Shown: positions 52,362 to 61,713, counted from the first letter of the stretch. The stretch is DNA of 64,000 nucleotides from Streptomyces sp. NBC_01454 (GCF_036227565.1 NZ_CP109460.1:2046001-2110000); one strand, 5' to 3'. The notes: generated from the letters alone by a model not told the origin. Numbers and translations: made by a program.

Positions 52362-54527
52362 ATGAGCAACGATGATCTGCGTGCCGCCGCCGATGCCGTC
52401 CTGACCCGACTCGTCGGGGATCCCAGCGGCGAGGCCAGGCTGCGTGAGGATCAGTGGCGGGCGATCGAGGCGCTGGTTGCCGACCACCGCCGCGCGCTGG
52501 TGGTGCAGCGGACGGGCTGGGGCAAGTCCGCGGTCTATTTCGTCGCGACGGCGCTGCTGCGCGAGCGCGGCAGCGGGCCGACCGTGATCGTCTCCCCGCT
52601 GCTCGCGCTGATGCGCAATCAGGTCGAGGCCGCCGCGCGGGCCGGGATCCGTGCGCGCACGATCAACTCCGCCAACACCGAGGAGTGGGACACCGTCCAG
52701 GCCGAGGTGGCGGCCGGTGAGGTGGATGTCCTGCTGGTGAGCCCCGAGCGCCTCAACAACCCCGACTTCCGTGATCAGGTACTGCCCAAGCTCGCGTCGG
52801 CGACCGGTCTGCTGGTGGTCGACGAGGCGCACTGCATCTCCGACTGGGGCCATGATTTCCGGCCGGACTACCGGCGGCTGCGCACGATGCTCGCCGACCT
52901 CCCGCCCGGTGTGCCGGTGCTCGCCACGACCGCCACGGCCAATGCGCGCGTGACCGCCGATGTCGCCGAGCAGCTCGGCACGGGCGAGGGCTCCACCGAG
53001 GCGCTGGTGCTGCGCGGGCCGCTGGACCGGGAGAGCCTGAGCCTGGGCGTGCTGCCGCTGCCGGACGCCGCACACCGGCTCGCCTGGCTCGCGGACCATC
53101 TGCACGAGCTGCCGGGCTCGGGAATCATCTACACCCTCACGGTTGCCGCCGCCGAGGAGGTGACGGCCTTCCTGCGCCATCGGGGGCACACGGTCTCGTC
53201 GTACACCGGTAAGACGGAGAACGCCGACCGTCAGCAGGCCGAGGACGATCTGCTCGCCAACCGGGTCAAGGCGCTGGTGGCGACCTCCGCGCTGGGTATG
53301 GGCTTCGACAAGCCCGATCTGGGGTTCGTGGTGCATCTCGGGTCGCCGTCGTCCCCCATCGCGTACTACCAGCAGGTGGGCCGGGCCGGCCGTGGGGTGA
53401 AGCACGCCGAGGTGCTGCTGCTGCCGGGCCGCGAGGACGAGGCGATCTGGAAGTACTTCGCGTCGCTGGCCTTCCCGCCCGAGGAGCAGGTGCGCCGGAC
53501 CCTGGACGTGCTGGCCGCCGCCGGCCGGCCGGTGTCGCTGCCCGCCCTGGAGCCGCAGGTCGAACTGCGCCGCTCGCGCCTGGAGATCATGCTCAAGGTG
53601 CTCGATGTGGACGGCGCCGTGCACCGCGTCAAGGGCGGCTGGACGTCCACCGGCCGGCCATGGTCGTACGACACCGAGCGCTATGCGTGGGTGTCGCGTC
53701 AGCGCGAGGCCGAACAGCAGGCCATGCGGGAGTACGCCACCACGGCGGGCTGTCGGATGGAGTTCCTGCGGCGGCAGCTGGACGACGAGGCCGCGGTGGC
53801 CTGTGGCCGCTGCGACAACTGCGCCGGGGCACGGTTCAGTACCGAGGTGTCCGCCGCTGCGCTGGACGCGGCGCGCGGTGAGCTGGGGCGCCCGGGGGTG
53901 GAGGTGGAGCCGCGGCGGATGTGGCCGACGGGGCTGCCGGCCGTCGGTGTCGACCTCAAGGGGCGTATCCCCGCGGGCGAACTGTCCTCGACGGGCCGGG
54001 CCCTGGGCCGGCTCTCCGACATCGGGTGGGGCAACCGCCTGCGGCCGATGCTCGCACCGCAGGCACCCGACGGCCCGGTGCCCGACGATGTGGCCGCCGC
54101 GGTGGTCACCGTGCTCGCCGACTGGGCCAAGGGACCGGGTGGTTGGGCCTCGGGCGCGGCCGAGGCACCGGCCCGCCCGGTGGGCGTCGTCGCGCTCTCC
54201 TCGCGCAGCCGCCCGCAGCTGATCCGGTCGCTGGCCGAGCGGATCGCCGGGGTCGGCCGGATGCCGTTCCTGGGCACGGTGGCCTCGGCGGACGACGGTG
54301 CCGAGGGCAGGATTCCGCGCAGCAACAGCGCACAGCGGCTGCGGGCGCTGCACGGTTCGCTGAGCGTGCCGCCGGAGTTGACGCAGGCCCTGGCGTCGGC
54401 GGGTGGCCCGGTGTTGGTGGTGGACGACTACGCCGACACCGGCTGGACATTGGCCGTGGCCGCCCGGCTGCTGCGCCGGGCGGGCGCGGAGGGGGTGTTT
54501 CCGCTGGTCCTCGCCGTTCAGGGCTAG
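52362..54527 (+). CDS. RecQ-family helicase fused to a phosphoribosyltransferase-like domain
   Basis: 721 residues. Superfamily 2 helicase core: motif I TGWGKSA (51-57), DEAHCISDW (154-162), TATA, and motif [12 protein letters not shown] zinc-binding CGRCDNC follows the core. There is no HRDC domain; instead residues about 530-721 end in [11 protein letters not shown] (686-696), the PRPP-loop signature of phosphoribosyltransferases, preceded by [25 protein letters not shown]. 3'-5' DNA unwinding in repair is expected; the PRTase part may bind a nucleotide as a sensor. The ATG has GGAGG only one base ahead, so the start is not certain. Confidence 0.9.
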   Translation: MSNDDLRAAADAVLTRLVGDPSGEARLREDQWRAIEALVADHRRALVVQRTGWGKSAVYFVATALLRERGSGPTVIVSPLLALMRNQVEAAARAGIRARTINSANTEEWDTVQAEVAAGEVDVLLVSPERLNNPDFRDQVLPKLASATGLLVVDEAHCISDWGHDFRPDYRRLRTMLADLPPGVPVLATTATANARVTADVAEQLGTGEGSTEALVLRGPLDRESLSLGVLPLPDAAHRLAWLADHLHELPGSGIIYTLTVAAAEEVTAFLRHRGHTVSSYTGKTENADRQQAEDDLLANRVKALVATSALGMGFDKPDLGFVVHLGSPSSPIAYYQQVGRAGRGVKHAEVLLLPGREDEAIWKYFASLAFPPEEQVRRTLDVLAAAGRPVSLPALEPQVELRRSRLEIMLKVLDVDGAVHRVKGGWTSTGRPWSYDTERYAWVSRQREAEQQAMREYATTAGCRMEFLRRQLDDEAAVACGRCDNCAGARFSTEVSAAALDAARGELGRPGVEVEPRRMWPTGLPAVGVDLKGRIPAGELSSTGRALGRLSDIGWGNRLRPMLAPQAPDGPVPDDVAAAVVTVLADWAKGPGGWASGAAEAPARPVGVVALSSRSRPQLIRSLAERIAGVGRMPFLGTVASADDGAEGRIPRSNSAQRLRALHGSLSVPPELTQALASAGGPVLVVDDYADTGWTLAVAARLLRRAGAEGVFPLVLAVQG

Positions 54528-54586
54528 GAGCGGTACGGCACGGGCGACGCCGCGACGGGGCAAGTACATCGGTGACTTTCCGAGGC

Positions 54587-54607
54587 ATTCCCGGCACCGG
54601 CGGGAAT
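54587..54607 (+). terminator. Weak hairpin after the RecQ fusion
   Basis: ATTCCCG / CGGGAAT stem of 7 bp with a 7-base loop, 60 bases past the helicase stop and before the next same-strand gene. Confidence 0.45.
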
Positions 54608-54750
54608 TGCTCGTTGCCGCATGCGTGTACGACGGGAAGAATTGGAATGCTTCCCCGTACCGGCCGTCCGTGGGCAGGCCGCGCCGTGCCGTGGTGCGCC
54701 TCCGTACCCGGTCACCGCCCGACACGTGGACGCCTGACGAAGGGAGGAAC

Positions 54751-55461
54751 ATGACCTTCGGCTTCGCTCCGCCCCCGCATGTGTCCTTGCCCGTGTCCGC
54801 CGATTCCGCCGCGCGCCTGGGGCGGATGCTCGTGCCTGCCGAATGGGCCTCGGCCGGGATCCCGCTGCTGCGCAATCCCCGTGAGGTCGTCGCCGATCTG
54901 CACGAGCGTCATCGCCCGGGGTCGTCGACGGCCATCGTCGCGGTGCTGGACACGCAGGACCGGGTGACGGCCAGCGCCTCGTTCACCGAGCTCGCGGCCG
55001 TGCCCGACGGCTGGGAGTTCCGCAATGTGCTGCTGGCGCATCTGCGCCGGGTGATCCCGCACGATCTGCGGTTGCGGGCCCCGGTCCGGACCGCGGTGCT
55101 GCTCTACTGCCGTGAGGGCGAGCCCCGTTGGACGGAGACGGACGGGGCGTGGATGTGGGGGCTGCGCGATGCCTGCACCCTGCACGGGCTCCGCTGCGGG
55201 GCGTACATCACGCTGACCCCGGAGCGCTGGCAGGTCCTGGGAGAGGTCCGGGGCGGGCGCCGTCCGCGGCCGCCCTCCGCGGGTCTGCCGGTCCCCGAAC
55301 CGCGCCGTCCGGAGACCGGGCGTACGGAGGCGCGCCGTCTGACGGCAGCGCGGCCGGAGGCGCCGCGCACCGGCACGAACGCTGCCGTCCTGCAGAACCG
55401 GCCGTTTCCGCGGCGCGCGGGCGGCACCCCGGAAGCGCACCGGCACACGGCGGCGCGCTGA
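54751..55461 (+). CDS. Conserved hypothetical protein
   Basis: 236 residues beginning MTFGFAPPPHVSLP. A compact alpha/beta domain about 1-165 (AIVAVLDTQDRVTASASFTEL, RTAVLLYCREGEPRWTETDGAWMWGLRDACTLHG split by loops) precedes a basic, Pro/Arg-rich tail. The core faintly resembles the RadC/JAB fold in strand order, but I see no JAMM metal motif, so I do not assign it. ATG behind AGGGAGGAAC. It follows the RecQ fusion on the same strand by 223 bases. Confidence 0.75.
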   Translation: MTFGFAPPPHVSLPVSADSAARLGRMLVPAEWASAGIPLLRNPREVVADLHERHRPGSSTAIVAVLDTQDRVTASASFTELAAVPDGWEFRNVLLAHLRRVIPHDLRLRAPVRTAVLLYCREGEPRWTETDGAWMWGLRDACTLHGLRCGAYITLTPERWQVLGEVRGGRRPRPPSAGLPVPEPRRPETGRTEARRLTAARPEAPRTGTNAAVLQNRPFPRRAGGTPEAHRHTAAR

Positions 55462-55637
55462 GGCGGCCCGAGCGGGCACACCCTTGGTTCTCGCACACGA
55501 GGCCAAGGGCGGGCACCGTCACGGGGAACAGGCCGTACCGCCTGCGGCCATGCATGGCACCCGCGCACCACGGGCGCGCGCACGCAAACGAGCCCGACGG
55601 CCTTGAGGGACCGACGGGCCGTTGCGAGCCGGCAGGG

Positions 55638-56288
55638 TCAGGCGGGGACGCCGAGAACAGCCGTGATCCGCTCCGGGTCGCCGCAGACGATCAGCAGCGC
55701 TCCGGCACGGGCCATCGCGGCCGGCAGCGCCGTCCCGGTGGCCTCGTCCGAACCGCCGTTGACGGCGACGACCACGACGGGCCGGCCGGTGGCGCGCTCG
55801 GCAGCCGCGTCCGCGTAGAACACATCGTCCGCGGCATCGTGTTGGGCCCAGTACGAAGCCTCGCCGAAGGAGAGTTCATGCGCGGCCCACGGGTGGGTTT
55901 CGCCGGTGGTCAGCACCAGGATTTCGCCCGGCGTACGCCCGGAGTCCAGCAGCAGGTCGACGGCCTCGTCGGCGGCGTCGACGGCGCCGTCGGCGGGTGC
56001 CGGGATCAGCTGGAGCTGCGCTCCCGCGGCGGTACCGGTCGTGCCGGCCGGCGGCTGCGGGGAGCTGGTGCGCTGTGCCGGCGGAGCGGCGACAGGCCCA
56101 CGCGGCGGGGCAGCAGGTCCGGGCTTGCCCGGACGGACGCTGGCCACCGGAGCGCCACGCGGAGGCGCGGGGCGGGGACCGGGGCCAGGAACAGGACGGG
56201 GGGTCGGCGCGGTGCGGCCGGCGGCCGCAGTTGCGCGGGGACCCGGGACACTCTCGTGAATCTGAGGCTCCTCGGGGATGAGAGGCAT
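55638..56288 (-). CDS. Small protein resembling a detached SF1 helicase C-terminal domain
   Basis: 216 residues. Residues 1-90 are Pro/Ala/Arg-rich and disordered. Residues about 100-216 (LLLDSGRTPGEILVLTTGETHPW ... VFYADAAAERATGRPVVVVAVNGG ... ALLIVCGDPERI) read like the last motor segment of UvrD-type ATPases, where a typical text is VFYGDVLGFKGLERPVVVLAVNG followed by LYVGLSRARDLLVVCGDP. The arginine-finger motif is lost and no Walker A domain is encoded nearby. Downstream of rnhB by 66 bases. The ATG has no ribosome site. Assignment is from pattern memory only. Confidence 0.6.
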   Translation of the reverse strand: MPLIPEEPQIHESVPGPRATAAAGRTAPTPRPVPGPGPRPAPPRGAPVASVRPGKPGPAAPPRGPVAAPPAQRTSSPQPPAGTTGTAAGAQLQLIPAPADGAVDAADEAVDLLLDSGRTPGEILVLTTGETHPWAAHELSFGEASYWAQHDAADDVFYADAAAERATGRPVVVVAVNGGSDEATGTALPAAMARAGALLIVCGDPERITAVLGVPA

Positions 56289-56354
56289 AAAGGGATGTCT
56301 ATCAAACGTAAGTGCGGAACACGTCATCGGGTACCGAATTGATGTCCGCACCGC

Positions 56355-57056
56355 TCAGAAATCGAAGCCGAGTTGGCCACCGGCTTCCAGAGCGGCTGCT
56401 TCGGGGGTGATGCGCACCTTCTTCAGATGCCGCCACCGGGGCAGGGCGTCCATGTAGGACCACGACACTCGGTGGTGCGGCGTGGGACCGTACTCCTCCA
56501 GGGCAATGCGATGGGTCGGCGAGGGGTAGCCTGCGTTGGCCGCGAAGTCGAAGTCGGTGTAGGCCAGCCCCAGTTCGGCCATCATCGCGTCGCGCCGCAC
56601 CTTGGCGATCACGGACGCGGCGGAGACCGCGATGCAGGACTGGTCACCCTTGATGACCGTGCGGACCCGCCACGGCGCGCCCAGGTAGTCGTGCTTGCCG
56701 TCGAGAATGACCGCGTCCGGCCGGACCGGCAGCGCCGCCAGGGCGCGGACGGCCGCGAGCCGCAGTGCCGCGGTCATGCCCAGCTCGTCGATCTCCTCGG
56801 GCGAGGAGTGCCCGAGGGCGTATGACGTGACCCATTCGCCGAGCACTTCGCACAGTTCGGTGCGGCGCTTGGGAGTCAGCAGCTTGGAATCGGTGAGTCC
56901 GTCGGGCGGCCGGCGCAGACCGGTGATCGCTGCGCAGACGCTGACCGGACCGGCCCACGCTCCGCGTCCGACCTCGTCGATACCTGCAACGATCTTGGCG
57001 CCCGTCGTGGCGCGCAATGATCGCTCGACGGTATGGGTGGGGGGCTCGTACGGCAT
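56355..57056 (-). CDS. rnhB: Ribonuclease HII
   Basis: Removes ribonucleotides and RNA primers from DNA. 233 residues. Active-site acids D27 and E28 in [14 protein letters not shown]119 in VILDGKHD, and the KGD...IAKVRRD element (D139, D156). The ATG giving [14 protein letters not shown] was chosen as the family start; the frame is open to 57224 without a site. A single copy near lexA/nrd genes is usual in Streptomyces. Confidence 0.95.
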   Translation of the reverse strand: MPYEPPTHTVERSLRATTGAKIVAGIDEVGRGAWAGPVSVCAAITGLRRPPDGLTDSKLLTPKRRTELCEVLGEWVTSYALGHSSPEEIDELGMTAALRLAAVRALAALPVRPDAVILDGKHDYLGAPWRVRTVIKGDQSCIAVSAASVIAKVRRDAMMAELGLAYTDFDFAANAGYPSPTHRIALEEYGPTPHHRVSWSYMDALPRWRHLKKVRITPEAAALEAGGQLGFDF

Positions 57057-57377
57057 GGCGCCAGCAAGGTTACGCCTATTCGGCTCAGCCGTCCGCACCG
57101 GATCCCGACCCGGCGGAAAACGATATCCGTGCAGGTGCGGGCGGGGACGGGCCGGTACTGCCGGTACGGGGTGTCCGGAGGCCCGCGCAGGGTGCGTCAC
57201 ACGCCGCGCTCCCGTGGGCCGCACACCACCGCCGGCGCCGAATTCACGGCCCGCAGCCGCCCGTTGGAAGGGGACCGGGCAGACGGAACCTGCCGCGGAC
57301 GGCCGGGGCGCGGCGGGTGCGAAGAGTTGCGGACGGCCGGCTCGCGGCGTGCGAGCGGAGCCACGGTGTGGCGGTGA
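57057..57377. other. Gap between ADP-ribosylglycohydrolase and rnhB
   Basis: 320 GC-rich bases with only chance-type frames on both strands. I see no clear hairpin or operator. It presumably carries the rnhB promoter. Confidence 0.4.
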
Positions 57378-58286
57378 TCAGTCGGTGAGGGCGGGGGCCC
57401 AGGAGGGGAGGGATTCGGTGCCGGCCAGCCATGCCTCGGGCGGGGCGCCGGCGCGACCGGCGGCGACGATGCCGCCGACGATGGCGCAGGTGGTGTCGAC
57501 GTCGCCGCCGGCATGGGCGGTGGCCCAAAATGCGCGCTCATAGTTGCCGAGATGCCGGGCGGCGGCCCAGAGGGCGAAGGGCACGGTGTCGTGGGCGCTG
57601 GTGCGTCGGCCGCAGCCCAGCACGGCGGCGACGGTGCCGGAGTCGGCGTAGTCGAGCATGTCGCGTGCCCGGCGCAGACCGGCCTGTACGGCGCTGCGCG
57701 GGATCAGCGCCAGCACGTCGTCCAGCAGCTGCTCGGGGCCGAGGTCGCGGGCCGGGTCGGCCACCAGGGCCGCCGCGGCGGCAACGGCCATGGCGCCGAC
57801 GACGGCCTCGCGGTGCTGGTGGGTGGTGTAGGCGGAGATCTCGGCCTGGTGGGTGGCCTGCTCGGGGTCGTCGGCGTACCAGGCGCCGAGGGGAGCGATG
57901 CGCATGGCGGCTCCGTTGCCCCATGAGCCCTGGCCGTTGAAGAGCCCGGACGCCAGCTCCCGCCAGTCGCCGCCCTCGCGGATCAGCCGCAGCATGCGGT
58001 TGACCGCCGGACCGTAGCCACGGTCGAAGTCGTGGTGGTCGGCGAAGGAGCGGGCGAGCGAGTCCTGGTCGATCCGTCCATGGGTCGTGAGCACGGCCAG
58101 GACGGAGCAGGCCATCTCCGTGTCGTCGGTCCACTGCCAGGGGCCGGGAGGCAGCTCGCGGCGCTTGAGGGAGGGGTAGTGGGCGGGGACGAAGAACTGC
58201 GAGCCGAGGGCATCACCCACGGCCAGTCCGCGCAGGCTGGCCAGGGCCCGCGCACGGCGGTCTGCGTCACGGTGGTCGAGGGTCAT
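57378..58286 (-). CDS. ADP-ribosylglycohydrolase family protein (DraG-like)
   Basis: 302 residues. All dinuclear-Mg motifs are present: GLAVGDALGS (21-29), WTDDTEM (52-58; T53, D54, D55), GSWGNGAAMR near 120, and HAGGDVDTTCAI near 260. Removes ADP-ribose from proteins or small molecules, or hydrolyses O-acetyl-ADP-ribose. It follows the histidine phosphatase gene by 11 bases on the same strand, so the two are probably co-transcribed. Confidence 0.92.
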   Translation of the reverse strand: MTLDHRDADRRARALASLRGLAVGDALGSQFFVPAHYPSLKRRELPPGPWQWTDDTEMACSVLAVLTTHGRIDQDSLARSFADHHDFDRGYGPAVNRMLRLIREGGDWRELASGLFNGQGSWGNGAAMRIAPLGAWYADDPEQATHQAEISAYTTHQHREAVVGAMAVAAAAALVADPARDLGPEQLLDDVLALIPRSAVQAGLRRARDMLDYADSGTVAAVLGCGRRTSAHDTVPFALWAAARHLGNYERAFWATAHAGGDVDTTCAIVGGIVAAGRAGAPPEAWLAGTESLPSWAPALTD

Positions 58287-58297
58287 CGGTGTGCACT

Positions 58298-58957
58298 CTA
58301 ACCGGTGACCCCGTAAGGCTCCGGTTTACACCAGCGATCGAAGGGCCGGTCGAGGGTGTAGCGGCCGTTCTCGCCGAGCAGCAGGGTGCGCCGTTCCGCA
58401 TTGCCCGGATTGGACAGCGACTCGAAGTCGGCCACGGTCCAGTGGAACCAGCGCATGCAGAACAGTCGCATGGTGAGCCCGTGCGTGACGATCAGGACGT
58501 TCGGCGGGTGGTCCGGGTCCTCGAAGCTGCGCCACAGACTCTCCAGGAACGCGCCGACGCGGTCGTAGACGTCCGCTCCGGACTCGCCCTGGGCGAAGCG
58601 GTAGAAGAAGTGCCCGTAGGCGTCCCGGTAAGCCTTCTGCTGCCGCACGTCGTCGCGGTCCTGCCAGTTCCCCCAGTCCTGCTCGCGCAGCCGGGGCTCC
58701 TCGCGGACCCGCACCCTGCCGGGATCGAGGCCGAGCGCCCGGAAGGTCTGGTGGGTGCGGCGGTAGGGCGAGACATAGGCGGAGACCCGCTGGTCACCGA
58801 ACATCTCCCGCAGGGGGCCGCCGGCCTCCTCCGCCTGTCGCAGCCCGGCCGGGGTGAGCGAGAGCGCATGGTCGGGCTCCCGCTCGTAGACGGTGTCATC
58901 GACATTCCCCTCCGACTCTCCGTGGCGGATGAGAACGATGCGTCGGGGCCGAGCCAT
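58298..58957 (-). CDS. Histidine phosphatase (phosphoglycerate mutase-like) protein
   Basis: 219 residues. Phospho-histidine motif LIRHGESEGN (8-17), second catalytic region PYRRTHQT, and THGLTMRLF with the distal histidine. The ATG giving MARPRRIVLIRHGE was chosen; the frame extends 18 codons upstream without support. Broad-specificity phosphatase fold with an unusually long insert (EQDWGNWQDRDDVRQQKAYRD) seen in fungal- and actinobacterial-type members. First gene of a unit with the ADP-ribosylglycohydrolase. Confidence 0.92.
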   Translation of the reverse strand: MARPRRIVLIRHGESEGNVDDTVYEREPDHALSLTPAGLRQAEEAGGPLREMFGDQRVSAYVSPYRRTHQTFRALGLDPGRVRVREEPRLREQDWGNWQDRDDVRQQKAYRDAYGHFFYRFAQGESGADVYDRVGAFLESLWRSFEDPDHPPNVLIVTHGLTMRLFCMRWFHWTVADFESLSNPGNAERRTLLLGENGRYTLDRPFDRWCKPEPYGVTG

Positions 58958-59028
58958 GCCGCCAGCGTAAATCGCCTGCTGTGGGCATGCCGCACCCCGG
59001 CTCCGCCACACGCCGAGTTCGCCGCGGC

Positions 59029-59060
59029 CCGATTTCGCCTCGGTCCGATTTCACCCCGGT
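59029..59060. repeat. 16-bp tandem repeat
   Basis: CCGATTTCGCCTCGGT is followed directly by CCGATTTCACCCCGGT (14 of 16 identical), then a third degenerate start CCGGCTCCG. Lies in the divergent gap between the histidine phosphatase and tetR genes. Confidence 0.8.
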
Positions 59061-59144
59061 CCGGCTCCGCGATGATGCGTGCGCCAAGATCCGGACACCC
59101 GACCCGGACACCGCTCCCCCCAAATCTGATGACGCACCCAATCA

Positions 59145-59200
59145 AACGCAACCCCCGTTGCGTTACGATGAGCATGGCACGGCCCGCCCACTAACGCAAC
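59145..59200. promoter_or_regulatory. TetR operator: AACGCAAC palindrome plus extra half-site
   Basis: AACGCAAC-CCCC-GTTGCGTT (59145-59164) is a perfect 20-base dyad, and a third copy AACGCAAC lies at 59193-59200, 12 bases before the tetR start. TTGCGT and TACGAT within and after the dyad could be promoter elements, so binding would shut down tetR itself. Classic autoregulation layout. Confidence 0.8.
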
Positions 59201-59211
59201 AGGAATAGCTT

Positions 59212-59982
59212 TTGACTGACGACGCAGCGAACGACGACCGGCACCCGGCCGGCGACTCCGCGCCCGCCCCCGGCACCCGGCGCCCCGGCGGCCGCACGGC
59301 CCGTACCCGCGCCGCCGTCCGCGACGCCGTACTGGCCGGTCTCACCGAGTACGGCTATCCGGGCCTGACCGTCGAATACGTCGCCGAACACTCCGGTGTG
59401 CACAAGACGACGCTCTATCGCCGCTGGAAGGACGTCGAGGGCCTGGTGGTGGATGCCCTGGATCTCGCGGGCGAGGACACCTGGACGCCTCCGGACACCG
59501 GGTCCCTGGAGGGTGATCTGCGCGCCCTGGCCCACGAGGTCGTCGCGTCCTTCGCCGACCCCGCAGTGGCCGCGTCGGGCTCCGCGATGATCGCCGCCGG
59601 CTTCCAGTCGGAGCGGGCGGCCGCGGCACTGCGCGGCTACTACGCCGAGCGGTTCACGCGCTGCGAGGCCATCGTCGAACGTGCCGTTGGGCGTGGGGAG
59701 CTGCCCGCCCCCCCGGACGCCGCGCCGGGATCACCGGCGGACACCCCGGCACGCGCCGCCTCCCGTGCCGGCGCCGCGAGCGTCATGATCGACGCCGGTG
59801 CACTGGTCCGCTCGGTCTCCGCGCCGCTCTTCTTCCGCCTGTTCATCACCCGGGAACCGGTCGGGGCCGCGCAGGCCGACCAGGCCGCGGCGGCCGCCCT
59901 GGCCGCAGCCCGCGCCGGGGCGTTCACCACCGACGGCGCTGCCGACAGCGCCACCGGCTCCACGCACGGCACGGACCCCTGA
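59212..59982 (+). CDS. TetR-family regulator
   Basis: 256 residues. A 25-residue disordered lead, then a TetR helix-turn-helix about 28-75 (VRDAVLAGLTEYGYPGLTVEYVAEHSGVHKTTLYRRW), and an unusually Ala-rich ligand/dimer domain with a long low-complexity insertion (PPDAAPGSPADTPARAAS). The TTG start has AGGAA at spacing 7. A palindromic operator lies immediately upstream. No adjacent transporter or enzyme on the same strand; the target may be itself and remote genes. Confidence 0.9.
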   Translation: MTDDAANDDRHPAGDSAPAPGTRRPGGRTARTRAAVRDAVLAGLTEYGYPGLTVEYVAEHSGVHKTTLYRRWKDVEGLVVDALDLAGEDTWTPPDTGSLEGDLRALAHEVVASFADPAVAASGSAMIAAGFQSERAAAALRGYYAERFTRCEAIVERAVGRGELPAPPDAAPGSPADTPARAASRAGAASVMIDAGALVRSVSAPLFFRLFITREPVGAAQADQAAAAALAAARAGAFTTDGAADSATGSTHGTDP

Positions 59983-59994
59983 AGACGCCGTCCC

Positions 59995-60600
59995 TCATAC
60001 CGTCCATGACGGCTCGAGCTCGACCACGTCCCCCGCGATGGCCCGGACGTCCGCGGCTATCTGGGCCCGCAGCGCCAGCCGCTCCACCCGCTCGGGCCGG
60101 TACTTCCCCCGCTCGGCCGCCGACTGCCACATCGACAGCACCAGGAACTCCTCGCCCGGAGCCCGCCCCAGCATTCCCCGCTGCATTCCCGGTGAGCCCG
60201 CCATGGCCGGGTTCCAGACCTTCTCCTGCATCAGCATGAAGTGGTCCACCCGGTCCTGATACACCTGGCAGTGCGCCAGCCGCAGCACGTCCACCTCGCC
60301 GAACGACGGACGGAAGCCCACCTTCACGTCGAACTCGTGCTCAAACAGGCGTACCTGGGCGTCCTTGTAGGTGCCGACCTGGGCGGCCGCCAGCCGGTCA
60401 TGCGAACGCGCCATGAAGGAGTCGTAGAACGCCCGGCTCTCCCAGAAGGCGACCAGATGCGCGACCCCCGGCCGTCCCCGGCTCCACCCTCCGCCCTGCC
60501 CTCGGAACCCCGGCTCACCCAGCAGCCCCGCCCATTTCCGCTGCCCCCGCTCGAACCCACGACGGTCCACGACGGTGAGGCGAATCCACTTGACAAGCAC
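59995..60600 (-). CDS. Dimeric alpha/beta-barrel-like protein (DUF4937/YdbC-like)
   Basis: 201 residues containing two ferredoxin-like halves: MLVKWIRLTVVDRRGFERGQRKW... and VDVLRLAHCQVYQDRVDHFMLMQEKVWNPAM... with FLVLSMWQSAAERGKY. This is the look of antibiotic-monooxygenase-fold or YdbC-type proteins. GTG start. Convergent with tetR (12 bases between stops). No cofactor motif; catalytic activity uncertain. Confidence 0.8.
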   Translation of the reverse strand: MLVKWIRLTVVDRRGFERGQRKWAGLLGEPGFRGQGGGWSRGRPGVAHLVAFWESRAFYDSFMARSHDRLAAAQVGTYKDAQVRLFEHEFDVKVGFRPSFGEVDVLRLAHCQVYQDRVDHFMLMQEKVWNPAMAGSPGMQRGMLGRAPGEEFLVLSMWQSAAERGKYRPERVERLALRAQIAADVRAIAGDVVELEPSWTV

Positions 60601-61014
60601 CGCGCCATCGTACGGCCCGTGGGCGAACCGGAATCACTGCGCGTCACATTCCGACCACCCCGAACTTCCATGCGGACACCGGCCCGTGGACGTGTGCCGG
60701 CGCTCGCCGCCGCGTCGTCCCGGCCGCTCGCGGCCCCGATCCTCCGGTGGACGCGACGGTCAACCGAACGCCCCACGGGAGCCCCTCCGGTTCCGCCGGG
60801 CAAGGACGTCATCCGGCGGCCGAGCCGGGACCCGGAGGGCGCTTTTCAGCCACCCGCGACTGCTTCATCTCACCTGCCACCAGGGAAAGTTGCTTCCGCC
60901 CAGGAACCGGCGAGCGTGGCACGATGGTCCACCAACGGGAAGTCCTGGAAAGTGGTCCGCGTCCTCCTCGCGTGGCCGGGCCGCGTCTCCGGGAGATGAA
61001 GGAGGGGAAGCCCG
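60601..61014. other. Divergent gap before the TerD gene
   Basis: 414 bases. Open frames on both strands have chance-type composition. The TerD ribosome site AAGGAGGGGAA is at the right end. I see no inverted repeat or recognisable promoter. Confidence 0.4.
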
Positions 61015-61536
61015 GTGAGCACGCTCAACAAAGGCATCGAAAAGGTTGAAGTCACACTGAAGTGGGACCCCAGTCCCATCGGAACACCGGACAACGACCT
61101 CGACATCGTCGCGGCCACGTACACGGCCGACGCGCCGCACGGCGACCCGGCCTATCTGGTGGCCTTCGACAGCCGGTCGCCCGACGGAACCATCACCCTC
61201 AACCGGGACAGCAGGACCGGCCAGGGGTTCGGCGCCGACGAGATCATGACGCTGGAACTGGACCGGCTGTCCGACGCCTACGGCCGGGTCCTCGTCGGAG
61301 TGGCCATCCAGCAGGGCGAGGGCCGCAAGGTCTTCGGAGACGTCCCGCACACCCACGTACGGATCCGCGAGGGCTACACCGCTCTGGCGGAGGACGATTT
61401 CGCCTCGGTGGCGGAGGCGACCGCCGCGACGGTGGCCGAATTCACCCGGGACGAGACGGGCAAATGGCGTTTCCGCCCCGGCCTTCGGGGCTTCGACGCC
61501 GACCCGGATACGTTCGTCTCGGTGATGGGGCACTGA
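61015..61536 (+). CDS. TerD-family stress protein
   Basis: 173 residues, a single TerD domain. Calcium-binding acidic residues occur in PDNDLDIVAATYTAD near 25-39, with the typical VAFDSRSPDGTITLNRDSRTGQGFGADEIMTLEL core. GTG start behind AAGGAGGGG. TerD proteins are linked to tellurite, colicin and phage resistance in enterobacteria and to calcium signalling and development in Streptomyces; this one is a solitary gene, not part of a ter cluster. Confidence 0.92.
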   Translation: MSTLNKGIEKVEVTLKWDPSPIGTPDNDLDIVAATYTADAPHGDPAYLVAFDSRSPDGTITLNRDSRTGQGFGADEIMTLELDRLSDAYGRVLVGVAIQQGEGRKVFGDVPHTHVRIREGYTALAEDDFASVAEATAATVAEFTRDETGKWRFRPGLRGFDADPDTFVSVMGH

Positions 61537-61645
61537 ACGGGGCGGCGTTGACGCTCCCCCGCACAGCGACGGCGTGAGCCGGCCCGCTCCCCCAAGGGCG
61601 CGCCGGACGCGCGGCACGCCGGCTGAGCGTTCCCCGGCACGCACG

Positions 61646-61680
61646 ACGGAGGGGACCGGCGCCCGGCCGGTCCCCTCCGT
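61646..61680. terminator. Terminator between TerD and nrdJ
   Basis: Perfect 15-bp stem ACGGAGGGGACCGGC / GCCGGTCCCCTCCGT with a 5-base loop, between convergent genes. Confidence 0.85.
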
Positions 61681-61713
61681 GCTTCCCCGGGCCGTCCCGG
61701 CCCGGGCGGGAGG

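Noticed and set aside
61015..61536. TerD gene as part of a tellurite-resistance/ter defence cluster
   Set aside because: Only one ter-type gene is present; neighbours are an unrelated barrel protein and nrdJ.
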